A stretch of DNA of 64,000 bases from Channallabes apus (Eukaryota; Chordata; Actinopteri; Siluriformes; Clariidae). Below the pieces are notes generated by a model. That model saw only the letters and a program-made list of their open reading frames with translations. It searched no databases and was not told the origin of the DNA. Shown here piece after piece: positions 1 through 9,900 of this stretch. The stretch's first letter is position 1, and every line of letters starts with the position of its first letter. Where the stretch lies: positions 37,612,392 to 37,676,391 of the forward strand of contig CM060109.1 in NCBI GenBank assembly GCA_030522415.1, given 5' to 3'. The position numbers and the translations under genes are program-made.

Positions 1-540
1 GTGAGGCATTACTGTAGGCTGCTTTGATATTGTTGGGTTGAGTGTTTCTCATCTTGCTCTTAACAATAGCACATAGATTTTCTATGGAGTTCAGGTCAGG
101 TGAGTTGGTTTTGAATTGCAAAATTTACTTGGACCTGAAAAAAGGACTTTTCAGATCACTGGACCAGTTCCCTTTCTCCTTAGCTCCTCAGGTAAGATGC
201 TTCTGATGTTTGTCTCTGGTTCAGGAGTGACATGATACTAGGAACAGTTGCAGCCTTTTCTTGAAGATGTCTGTGCGTGTTGGCTCTTGATATGCTTACT
301 CCAGCATCACTCCATGCCTTGGATCGGCTTTGACGATCTTCTCATGGCTGCGTCCATTCCTATAGGATGTGTACTACTACACCTCTCCCTTCCAGTCAAT
401 TTTCCATGAATATGGTATGAAACAGCACCTTCTCTTGCTTACACTCCTTGTGGAGGGTGTCCATGATTGTCTTCTAGACAACTGTCAGATCAGCACTCTT
501 CTCCATGACTGTGACTAAGACAAATGAAGTATTTACAGTA
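1..540 (-). mobile_element. Tc1/mariner-like transposase relic (fragment)
   Basis: Read on the minus strand, about 35-110 encodes a degraded form of the transposase C-terminal motif SPDLNPIENLW, seen here as PDLNSIENLC and followed by a short basic tail. In Tc1 transposases the Glu of this motif is the third catalytic acidic residue of the DDE/D site. Upstream on the same strand (about 120-540) the sequence continues as frame-broken transposase-like DNA with no open frame. The element runs off the window edge at base 1. The motif is seen directly, the family call rests on recalled Tc1 motifs, and the outer limit near 540 is a guess. Confidence 0.5.
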
Positions 541-1093
541 CATTGTATGAAGAGAAGTGCATTCAAACTTGAAATTAAATATTGTAATATCTGGGGATAT
601 TGGATTTTAGATTTTCATGAGCTACTGTATTAGGCACAATCATAAAAATAAAACAAAAAACAAGGTATGAAATATTTAACTTTAAAATACATGCCAATTT
701 TACTTTTTGAATTAAATAATGAAAAAAATATTTCCACTATATTCAAATTTATTGAGATGCACTACAATGGATCTATACCTTAATAATCTGTAACTAACTG
801 TAACTAAACTTTGTTAAAACATTTATTATTAAAAAGTGCTACAACTCATAAGTCAACATTATGCACCAATTTAAAAACCCTCATACTTGAACTAAAATTC
901 ATTGCTAGGCTTCAAATCTCATGTCTACACTTTAAAGACACAATCTGCCCCTATGCTACACGCCTACACATCAACCCTATATTTCAAGCATACTTTACAA
1001 CCCTAGAGCTTAATACTATACCTCAACACTGTGTTATGTTAATGTTCAACTCTTTCCATAACATTAATATATAATCAGCCATAATTTAATCAG
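541..1093. other. AT-rich spacer, no gene seen
   Basis: This is a strongly AT-rich stretch with short A and T runs. The 87-codon open frame at 811-1074 has no recognisable domain and low-complexity AT-driven composition, so I do not call it a gene. I see no RNA gene or repeat structure. Confidence 0.5.
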
Positions 1094-1369
1094 CCTGTTC
1101 CCTGAAAAAGCGGGAACGAGATGCTGCGCTGAAAGCGCTATGAAAAACGATTCCTCGTGACCGGTTGTGAAGCACGTGTGTGTCAAACACGCCAAATATT
1201 TTGGCATATATAACCTCAGGCAGGTGACGTCAACCGATGAGGTGCACCTAGAGGTTATAAAAAGGCATGAACCCGAAACACCATCAGGTCAATTTTGTCT
1301 GAAGGATGTCCAGTCACGCATTGCGGCATTGGAGCGCAGCATCTCGTTCCCGCTTTTTCAGGGAACAGG
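1094..1369. repeat. Perfect 37-bp inverted repeat at the left end of the DIRS-like element
   Basis: Bases 1094-1130 and 1333-1369 are exact reverse complements (37 of 37 by reading), beginning CCTGTTCCCTGAAAAAGCGG. They enclose about 200 bp that include most of the left terminal repeat. DIRS elements carry internal complementary regions thought to template circular intermediates, and this pair may be that feature or a rearranged copy of it. Confidence 0.8.
1120..1306 (+). repeat. Left inverted terminal repeat of the DIRS-like element
   Basis: It matches the reverse complement of 4885-5074 across the whole length with scattered substitutions. It carries GATGCTGCGCTGAAAGCGCT at its outer side and a TATAAAAAG motif near 1257-1265 pointing into the element. 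Near-identical inner sequences such as the GGTTATAAAAAGGCATGAAC block occur in both copies. Confidence 0.85.
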
Positions 1370-1661
1370 GTTACAGCAAAGTAACCCGAGACGTTCCCTT
1401 TCAAAAGCTACACTCGATGCTGCGCTGAAAGCGCTACGGGAACGAGAATACCCACTCCGCCGCACTGCAAGTGTCTGGACCCCAGGGTTGTGTAGTGTGC
1501 GCACAGTACCCCTAAGGAGTCTAGACATGATTCTGGGATTCTGACTCGAGGACCCGCGAGCCTGGCATCCGATTATGAAGGCTGACAGATGTCTTGCAGA
1601 AAGGCAGCCTGCCGCATGACATACTTGGAAATCCCTCTTGCTAGAGCAATTGGTGAGGTAA

Positions 1662-2530
1662 GCTTCCTGGTCGAATGGGCCCTAGTCACTAGAGGCGAAG
1701 TGTGCCACGCGCCTCATAGGCTAGGGCGCTATCATCTAATGGCGGCTGCCCTTCGGCATGAAACCCTGCTCTAACTTACGGCCCTGGCTTTAATGCAGAA
1801 GTGCGCTGTAAAAAAAGAGCATGAGCTGGACACAGCGAATGAAGACTTGCTCATCGGAGCTAATGGAGGAGGACAGAAGGCTTTGGCTGTGGAAGATAGT
1901 TGGGTAAGAATGCAGAACGGCTTTTTTTTAAATTATTTTTTTACAGAAACTTCCAGCACTGAAACAGTTTGGCAGTGGACTGGGTCTACATGTTCTATGT
2001 CCTGGAATGTAAAGATCCTGAGGGACAGGATTTCTCCTGTCCTCCTAGGCTAGGGCACTAGCATCTCTAACCTGACTCATCTAATGGCGGCTGCCCTTTG
2101 GCCGCGGCCCATGACATATGAAATCTGCTCTGATTTACGCCACTGGCCAGTGCGGTGGTGTACTGTAAATCTTGAAGAGCATGAACTAGACACAGTGAAT
2201 GAAGTCTTACTGCTCCGTAGCTCTAACGGCAGAGAACAGAGGCTTCGAGAACAACTGCCAATGGCAAAGCCTAAGCACAATAGAAAGGCTGATGAGGCCT
2301 GCGAATAAGCCGGCAACTAAGGGGTGCTTTCCCCAAGCCCCATCAATCAGGACGTAGGCCAGAAGCGGCTACGTATGTTCTGAGTGTACTAGGGCGTAAG
2401 CCCGAGGTCAACTTTCTTGCAGGAGCTCCAGCACTGAAACGGTTCGGCAGTGGACTGGGTCTGCATGTTCTAGAATGTAAAGGATCCTGAGGGACAGAAT
2501 TTGTCCTGTCCTCAAAGCAGAACCTAGCGA
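1662..2530. repeat. Internal direct duplication, about 400-bp unit
   Basis: Two diverged direct copies of a unit of about 0.4 kb sit side by side. Shared landmarks occur in the same order. A block containing TAGGCTAGGGC and ATCTAATGGCGGCTGCCCTT appears at about 1715-1755 and again at 2048-2098. A block with AGAGCATGA..TGGACACAG..GAATGAAG appears near 1818 and 2177. A block with CAGCACTGAAACNGTTNGGC appears at 1954 and 2432. The copies differ by substitutions and indels, so the duplication is old. Confidence 0.7.
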
Positions 2531-2610
2531 GCTAGTCTTCTTGTCGGCGCAAGCTTAGTCTGCCCTGGAAATATTTACAAGACTGCCGTAGTGTTCCACG
2601 CTAGGACATG

Positions 2611-2922
2611 TTAACCTCTTGACTGCTGGAGGGAGTATTTCAGGGCCAGAAATAGAGTCATTCTTTCGGGGCAATTGATGTGCCACATGAGAAGATGACC
2701 TCTCCAGATCCCTTGGGCTGGGCGGCCATCTAAGGCCACGCTCTGGCCCCTAAGGGAAAAAAGTCTGCCGTTAGCAACTTGCGACGACAGCACGGACCTA
2801 GGATGGGACCCACATAGAAACCACATAGAAAGGGTACGAAGCTCCCGGCACGTAACCCTTATTGCCTCTGGGGATTGGCCCTTGGATGAAATCCCCCGGC
2901 ACTTAGCCACCACTGAAACCAC
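2611..2922 (-). pseudogene. RT/RNase H-like remnant of the DIRS-like element
   Basis: The minus-strand frame contains WRGHLLMWHINCPERMTLFL followed by ALKY, resembling the W-x-INxLE segment that carries a catalytic acidic residue in the RNase H domain of DIRS polyproteins. Sequence upstream on the same strand (about 2930-3400) is frame-broken and shows no convincing RT palm motif. The expected order gag then RT-RNase H on one strand is preserved. The call is by motif resemblance only. Confidence 0.45.
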
Positions 2923-3890
2923 TCTGGGAGCGGTGAAGTTACCACCTGGCCTAGCTTATACTCCTTTAGAGTGCTACAGTATAATGAATTCGGCGCGCGC
3001 AGGAGACAGCTGTGCGGATTCCGCATGACACTCAACTTCATACCTCGTGTAGGAAGGAGAACGCATTTGTGGCGTTAAGACTCCACCCTAAGAAAATGAG
3101 GTGAGCTAGGGCGACATGTTGGCGCTGAATGGCTCTGTCTGGGAGGGGAACATGTGGCATTTCCATGTTAATCTTGAATTAACAGAGGTGCTCACTGTGG
3201 TTTCACGGAGGTGGAAACCGACGTCGTTGAAACACAATGACTGAATCCTGTAGCCAAGGAGACATGCTTGGCAGTAGCTTACACGCTGCCGGCTTCTCCA
3301 AAGGGGCGGTACTCGGCTAGGCGGAGGAGTGGTGGTGATGGATGTTAGGTGCTCGGTTCCCTCCTGTCGTGTCTTCAGGACACTGAACACCTAACACTTT
3401 GTCGGAAACCAGCTTCTCCCGAAACACCAGTGGCGGCGGGAATTGAACACCGGCTTCCTGAGGGTCTTCCATAGTGCTTCGTGCTTAAAGGGACATGGCT
3501 GGCAGTAGGTTCCCCGCTGCCAGCCTCTCTAAAAAGGTGCATGAGCTTCAACGCTTCGGCTAGACGGGTGTGTTAGATGTTCGGCATCCTGAACATGGGA
3601 GGAAGGGACCGAACACCTACCGTTACCCTGAAGAGACACCCTCACGGTCCTGAGACCTTTCTCCTCTCATTTAAAATGGTCCTCAGATCAGTTCTCCTCG
3701 CGATGGATCGTGTGGCGTGGCGAGCTCCACCCCGGTCCCTACGAGGGGGTGCTCGGCTCTCCACACTCTCCCTCTGCACCCCACGCCTCGGGAGGCCAGA
3801 GCTGATCGGAACTGGGTGGCCGACAGTTCTGCCTGTTGAGCACGGCGGGGGAGGAACCTACCAAAGGGAGTTTTGCGTCCCAAAACTTGT

Positions 3891-4820
3891 TCATGACGGC
3901 GTCACCGAACAGTCCGGAAGGGAGATAGGGGCATCAAAAAGGAAGGCGCGGTCCCTGTCTTTGATGCCCGTAAGATTAAGCCACAGATGTCTCTCTGTAG
4001 CCACTAAGGCAGCCATGGAGCGGCCAATAGCACGGGCCATCTGCTTGGTTGCCCTAAGAGACAAGTCTGTGGCTCGGCGTAACTCCAAGAACGCCGCTTC
4101 ATTAGCAACCCCGCTGGTGCTCCAGTCGTTTAGCAAGTCAGCCTGGTATGCCTGTAAGACCGCCATGGTGTGCAGAGCAGAACCAGCTTGACCTGCTGCC
4201 TGAAAAGCCTTCCCCACCAGCAAAGTTGTCAATCTGCACGGCTTGGAGGGGAGCATGGGCTTTTCCAGGGAGGATGACGTCCCAGGAGAGAGATAGCCCA
4301 CAAGCATCTCTTCTATCTGGGGCATCATCAAATAACCACGTGTATTTGCATCTTCGACATTAGAATATATCGATGTCATTGACACAAACACACGGGATGA
4401 ATAAAGCCTCTCCCATGAACAGGTTAATTCGTCATGGAGATCACCAAAAAAGGGGAGGGAGCGCCGATGAGGCTCCTCCCTCCGGCCACCTGACAGAAAC
4501 CTGTCATCTAGTTTCAACCGCTTGGGGGAGTCTTGCTCCCACGGCCATTCAAGGTGCAAGCGCTCGACAGCGCGCGTCACTACCTCTAAAAGCTCCTGTT
4601 ACCCCAACTCATTTCTGGAGGGGCGCTCGGAAGCGACAGTTTCCAAGTCCGCGGAAGCAAGAGAGGAAATTTCTTCAGCTACTTCACAAGAGGCGCCGGA
4701 GCGTGCTTGAGAAGTAGCCGGCAACGGCACATGATTCGGCGAAAGGGCAAGAGAAAGAGAAAACTTGCTCTGCTGTACTTCCGCCAAATCAGCACGCGAG
4801 CCCCTGCGAGAATCAGCCAT
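3891..4820 (-). pseudogene. gag-like ORF of the DIRS-like element, broken
   Basis: Reading starts at the ATG at 4820 (MADSRRGSRADL) and runs about 310 codons to a stop at 3891-3893. It is interrupted by one in-frame TAA at 4599-4601; the frame is the same before and after it. The middle part contains features I associate with fish DIRS gag-like proteins: LPSKPCRLTTLLVGKAFQAA, a GQAGSALHTMAVLQAYQA segment, RATDLSLRATKQMARAIGRS and a RHLWLNL segment followed by DAPIS. Near 3910 the frame shifts, since the next phase continues LFGDAV before losing coherence. The normal role is binding element RNA or packaging it in particles. A nonsense codon and a frameshift make it non-functional. Confidence 0.65.
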
Positions 4821-4884
4821 GGTAAGTAAATAAATATTTTACTTCCCTGAAAGGTCTGCTTGCACACCGCACACACCACAAGAC

Positions 4885-5074
4885 GGATCCTGAAGAGAAA
4901 ATGATCTGAGGGTGTTTCCGGGTTCATGCCTTTTTATAACCTCCAGGTGCACCTAATCGGTTGATGTCACCTGCCTGAGGTTATACATGCCAAAATATTT
5001 GGCGTGTTTGACACACATGTGCTTCACATCCGGTCACGAGGAATCGTTTCCCATAGCGCTTTCAGCGCAGCATC
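4885..5074 (-). repeat. Right inverted terminal repeat of the DIRS-like element, probable promoter end
   Basis: This is the reverse complement of 1120-1306. On the minus strand a TATAAAAAG motif at about 4932-4940 lies some 110 bp upstream of the gag start at 4820, where a promoter for the element's transcript would be expected. The promoter role is inferred from motif and position only. Confidence 0.85.
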
Positions 5075-5089
5075 GTTTTAGTTTCACCT

Positions 5090-5545
5090 TGTACAGCCGG
5101 GTGGGCCCTGTCCCCTTGGGCCATGACTCTCCAGTGTGCCCCCAGAGGTCTTATGATGTTAGTGGCAGATTCTTCAGGGGCCTCTGTGGCTTGGGCTTGT
5201 TTGTTCAGCTTATCCCATGGATCCTTGATCGGACTGAGGTTTGGGGAATTTTGGAGGGCAGATCAGCAACATTGGGTTCTTTGCCTGCTCATCCCCCGCT
5301 CGGTGGGCTGTGGTGCACTGGATGTTCTGATAACTTTGTCATAGTCAAAATTGACTTTTTTTTGGTTTTGGTTTGTGCTGCATTGGCTTTTCTATTGGAT
5401 CAGACCAGACAGGCTGACCTTCTGTCCCAAGATCCATGGGTGAGCCTTGGGTGCCTACAGTATAATCCTGATACCAGTCTACTGGTATATTCAATTTATC
5501 TGTCAATGGTATTAATGTTATGGCTGATTGGTGTATACAGTACTT
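5090..5545. mobile_element. Tc1-like transposon end fragment
   Basis: The stretch includes TTGATCGGACTGAGGTTTGG, which is typical of antisense Tc1-like transposase DNA in fish. It ends with the string ATTAATGTTATGGCTGATTG at about 5510-5530, which I recognise as a common Tc1-type terminal sequence. Open frames here (such as 4987-5571 plus) cross from the DIRS repeat into this fragment and are not genes. The start, just after the DIRS-like repeat, is approximate. Confidence 0.45.
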
Positions 5546-6243
5546 TTGTGTATTTTGTCGTTTCAATTTAGTCCAAGTATGATCTCTCTCTCTTTTCTTT
5601 TTTTTGTTTTGAAATTTATGCTACTTAAAGACAACAGAAAAATGGCAATGAATGTTTGCAAAATTTCACACATACATATTGTTAGACATGTAGACACTAT
5701 GTACAACATACATCTAATAGTCTCTGTTCTTCAATGGTCAAAACATTTTCTTTGCTAATTAAGGTTTACAGCAATACTGTGATGTGTTTCCTGGTACCAT
5801 TAAAGCACCTAACAGTGTAAACATTTGTGTATATATATATATATAGATATATATATAGATATATTTCAGTAAAAATGCTTTTATGCATTTTTAAAATGCT
5901 CCTCCTTTTCATAGAAAAAGAATACCAAATTAATTATAAATAATAAAAAATTAAATAAAATACATTCACTATAATAGTAAAGTTTATATTTTAAAAAAAG
6001 TATATTTACAGTGTCGAAAGCTCTTTTGTCAGTTCCAGCTGTAATTGATAAAAGTTCTGTAAAGGAACAGAATTTGTATTGCACTTGAAGACACTGAACT
6101 GCTTGTACTTTTGGCTCACGATGAAAACCAGTAGAGTGAGTGGGTTAAGGATCAAATTAAAAGGTAAGCATTTGTTTGACCACAAATTTAAAGCAGCAGT
6201 AGTCAATAATTTTTTTTTTCAGAGAATTTTCAGCCAATTTTAG
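5546..6243 (-). other. baz2b: BAZ2B 3' UTR and downstream flank
   Basis: This is AT-rich DNA directly after the BAZ2B stop codon. It contains an imperfect (TA)n tract at about 5830-5865. On the minus strand I find no canonical AATAAA between 5560 and 6243; a TATAAA variant at 5983-5988 is one possible polyadenylation signal. The true 3' end is not determinable from sequence alone. Confidence 0.45.
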
Positions 6244-6970
6244 TTAAATTAGTTTCAAGAGCTCAGTCCATCTCCGGTGAAAAAATCTCCTCATACTGTG
6301 TCCCGCACGTCCAATTTCAGAATCATCCTCATTGAACTTTTCGCAGTTCTCAAAAACCAAGTTAACATCAATGATAAATGTCTCCAGATTCAGGTATCTG
6401 AAAATGAAAACACAAGTCTAATTAAAATCACTATAATTTACAAGAATAGGCCCAATATAGCATCTGCTTCCCTGAAATCTCAAGAAAAGGAACAAATCTT
6501 TTTTGGCCAAAATTTATACACACCTTGATGCCTCAGCTATAAGAAACAATACACATATACTTCACCAAAATCATAAAGAAATGCCCTGAAAGTATTATGT
6601 TTATTAAAGAGCCAGTTAAAAAAAGCCTAAAGATTCCTAAAATGTGATAATTGTGAAATTCATTGACATATTATTTTTATATTGCTACCACTGCAGTTAC
6701 AGAACATAGGTGAGTTTATGAATAAAAGGAAATGTTTAAAAAAATTCTTATGATGTCAGGGTCTTGCCCCAGGCCAGCACACACGGATTACTTTTCATAA
6801 GCTGCTGTTTGTGCACAGATACATACTGGCTGTTGGAAAGTTTCTCCCGAATGGTGGAGAAATCCATGGGTTTCTTGATGACTTTGCGGTAACCAGGGAC
6901 CGATTTGGGATTGACAGGCGTCATAAATGGCCAGGCGTCCTGATGACTTTGCAGCTCTGCCAAAAGCAAT
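6244..6970 (-). CDS. baz2b: BAZ2B bromodomain exons and stop codon (residues 2047-2145)
   Basis: Two exons: 6970-6827 and 6397-6244. The CAA codon for Gln2095 is split across the intron (CA|GTATGT and AG|A TAC CTG). The WPF shelf lies at residues 2060-2062, the conserved pocket Tyr (in VPGY) at 2074, and the acetyl-lysine-anchoring Asn (in KFNEDD) at 2117. The Tyr-Asn spacing of 43 equals that of human BAZ2B as I know it. The protein ends RRWTELLKLI before TAA at 6246-6244. All key pocket residues are present, so acetyl-lysine binding should be intact. Confidence 0.96.
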
Positions 6971-9900
6971 CTATACAGTAATGATACACAAATGATCCTT
7001 TAGAATACCAAATAAATAGAATCCAACCAAGATATCTAGATATGTTCAAGTACATTTTATTAATAAAGCACATTTAAAATAATGTCTTCTCTCTTAAATG
7101 CGACACATAAAATTTGATTATATTTAATTATAAACATATATACAGTAGCTGATATACTGCCCATGTGTGTTCACTTTAAATATGTCTGGTACCTGCACAG
7201 CTCCAGGTCTTTACTATTGTCTTGAGTGGGTTTAAGATTTGTAGCTTGTGTTGCGCTCTCCTGCTTAGTTATGTTTTTGCAAATGTTGTCATCTATTTTT
7301 CTCTTTCTTGTTTCTTTTCCTCCTTTCTTGGGTGTGCTGCTGCCACTGATACTTCCTGTGTCATTCTCTGAGCCGTCTCCTGTCACATAGACTTTCTTGC
7401 AGCGTTTGGCTCCAGACAGTTTTTCACCCCCTCCAGTGTTCCGACTGGCCTGCTTTTTACATTGCTGAGGTGAGTCGCATGCCTGTACAGAAAGTATAAG
7501 AGGAGTAAAATAAAAGATTAGATTGAAATAAATAACAAAAAATAAATATCACAAGGTGCAAAGGTGTCTGTTGGAAAAACGAACACATAATCGAAACCAC
7601 AAACTTGTGGTTCAGGTCAATTAGTTTGTGCAACTCGGTGTGTAAATTGATCTACCTGTCACGCACCATAGTAAATATGAGGTCAATTTTTTTTTTGTAT
7701 ATATGCCTTATTGTTTTCATTTAAAGGACAGCTTCCCTAACCTTGGCTATGCAGGCAGGGCAGAACCAATCTCCCTCAGGGATAGTAGTGATTTGGGGAT
7801 TATGGCAGTATGTGTGGCATCCTTTATCACAGTCATCACACAACAGCAGCAGCTCTTCATTGTCCCCCTTCTGGCATAACTGGCAGTACTGACAGCAACA
7901 CAACACAGCACTGACACTCAGCATTATCAGAGAACAAAGCACAGCTACTCCTGCCTTTCATAAATCCTTATTATCTCTGCCAAAATTGCTCTTATCTGCT
8001 CTTTAGAGAAAACAAATTGCCAATTGGAAAAAATATATATTATTTATTCATAACTGTTGCGGACTGTTCCAGTGTACAGTATATGCGTTTTCCTTACCAC
8101 TTTCATGATGGATCTCTCCCATGCAATAGAATGCTGTAACTGCTGCAGACAGAGTGAAAGCTGGGCACTACTACGCACTTTATGAAGGGCTTTCCTCCAC
8201 ACCTTCAACCCTGGGGACAAGTCTTCTTCACATCTAGATGAGAAAAGCAAAGAGTTAAACACTCATTTGAGAAAGACAACGTCCACACCCACAGCCCTAC
8301 TCAACGTCAAAGGCATTGGCCATACAAAATTTCCCAAGAGGAAAAGTGTGTGCATCTAATTAAGCAAAACATCATTTTTAGGTACACTTGTTCCTTTTAG
8401 GGCAAAAACAACATGTGCATGCAAGTGAACAACAGAAAACAATACCAATAACTCACGCCAATTACTGATAATATATTGTGTTATTAATGTCCAGAACATT
8501 AATATATTGGACATATCACCACTACTCGTACCTTCTATTCAGAAAAAAAAACTGCCTAAATAGGCAGATTTTGTGAAAGTGTTGATATTAAAGTCCCATT
8601 TGGATGAAGACAGACGTCTTTGGCTCCGATTTGTTTTTGTACAAACATCAGCGGTAGCAGTTTCGCTTCTGTTTACGAGTTCCTTTAAATTTTGACAAAC
8701 ATGACAAGATGACTTGCTGTACTAGCTAAAATGCAACCAAAGACCTAGTCATTAGGAAACTGAGCAATGAGTGCTAGTACGTTCTGAAAGCTTAGAAAAA
8801 TGCCTGTCTGTTTCTATTACTAATTGTGGCCAAGAACCATGTATTCTTGCAGAAAATGGCATTTGCAGGCTGATCATGGCTTGCATATTATAAAATTCTA
8901 TCTAATTTTTACTAAGATAAACCACACAGTACTAATATCAGTCATTACAGTAGCTCTTTTGAAGGCAGGATTCCATGATCTGTCAATTACGGGACTGATT
9001 TCATGCAGTTTATAATCTTTTTCCCATTTACTCTAGCTCTCGATGGATGTGCCCAACCATCCCAAGTTCACAACCAGTATGAACAGTATGACACCAGTAT
9101 GATGCAAGCAAATATACTCCACAAGTCACTCACAGTGGAACTGCAAGCCATAAACCTAGAGTACTGACTAAAGAGAATGCGACAAGTGGCAGGAAGAAGA
9201 ATGTAGACAAGCCAGCATAAGTGTCAACCAGGGGAATACTTGTACTCTGTGTAAGAGAGAGAGGGAGCACACGAAAACAGGAAAAGGGAGTACAATGATC
9301 AAGGAAACCAAGACCTACCTATCGCAGTCAGAACTAATTGTTGCTGCAGGAGCTGGTATGCTAACCATACCCCGGTTATCCAGAGTGATCTGGGCGGTGG
9401 TGCTTAAGGGACTCTTCAGGTACCTTCTCTCAATATTCCTCTCCAACACAAACAGGCGTGCCACTGCAATGTCCAATGGATTATTGGCGCGTCGTACAAT
9501 GTCTGTACTTTCCTTCTTGGCCACAACCTTCTGCTCATAATAGAGCAGGTCATCCCTCTCTGACTCCGGCTCTGTGGGCGTCCAGCCCTGATCAACAGAG
9601 AAGAGAGGAAAATGCATCGATGCACCCAGCTGTCTATTTGAGGAATTGGTAGAAGCGACAATTAAAAAGATACTCACTTTGACCTGTAGACTAGCGGAGG
9701 TGACTTTGCGTTCTAGCTCTTCAACCTGTTGCAGGACAGCAATGTCCATATCCTTGGCGTGCTCCTCAACACACCATCTCTGCACTGTGTCCTCACACAC
9801 CTGGCTCCGTTCTAGCTCACTTACATTAATCACGGCAGCTATACAAAAATGAAAAGATATGGGGTTGGCCTTAAATAACCCAAAAATCATTATTGTAATT

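Larger units (their letters stand above)
1094..5074 (-). mobile_element. DIRS-like (tyrosine-recombinase class) retrotransposon relic
   Basis: A block of about 4 kb is bounded by inverted copies of one sequence: 1120-1306 and the reverse complement of 4885-5074, roughly 190 bp and about 90% alike by eye. Inverted rather than direct terminal repeats are a hallmark of DIRS elements. Inside, on the minus strand, are a gag-like ORF (3891-4820) and an RT/RNase H-like remnant (2611-2922) resembling proteins I associate with fish DIRS elements. No intact reverse transcriptase, methylase-like or tyrosine recombinase frame remains. The element is shorter than the usual 5-6 kb, so it is degenerate and probably internally deleted. 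It lies just downstream of the BAZ2B 3' end in the same orientation. The inverted repeats are seen; the DIRS assignment is recalled family knowledge. Confidence 0.65.

Noticed and set aside
1167..1544. 125-codon plus-strand open frame at the left end of the DIRS-like element
   Set aside because: It runs straight through the terminal repeat and the 37-bp inverted repeat; the repeated sequence explains it and no domain is recognised.
3577..4191. 204-codon plus-strand open frame
   Set aside because: It lies antisense to the gag-like region, which has recognisable motifs on the minus strand; the plus frame is its shadow.
4987..5571. 194-codon plus-strand open frame
   Set aside because: It crosses from the DIRS terminal repeat into an unrelated Tc1-like fragment, so it cannot be one gene.
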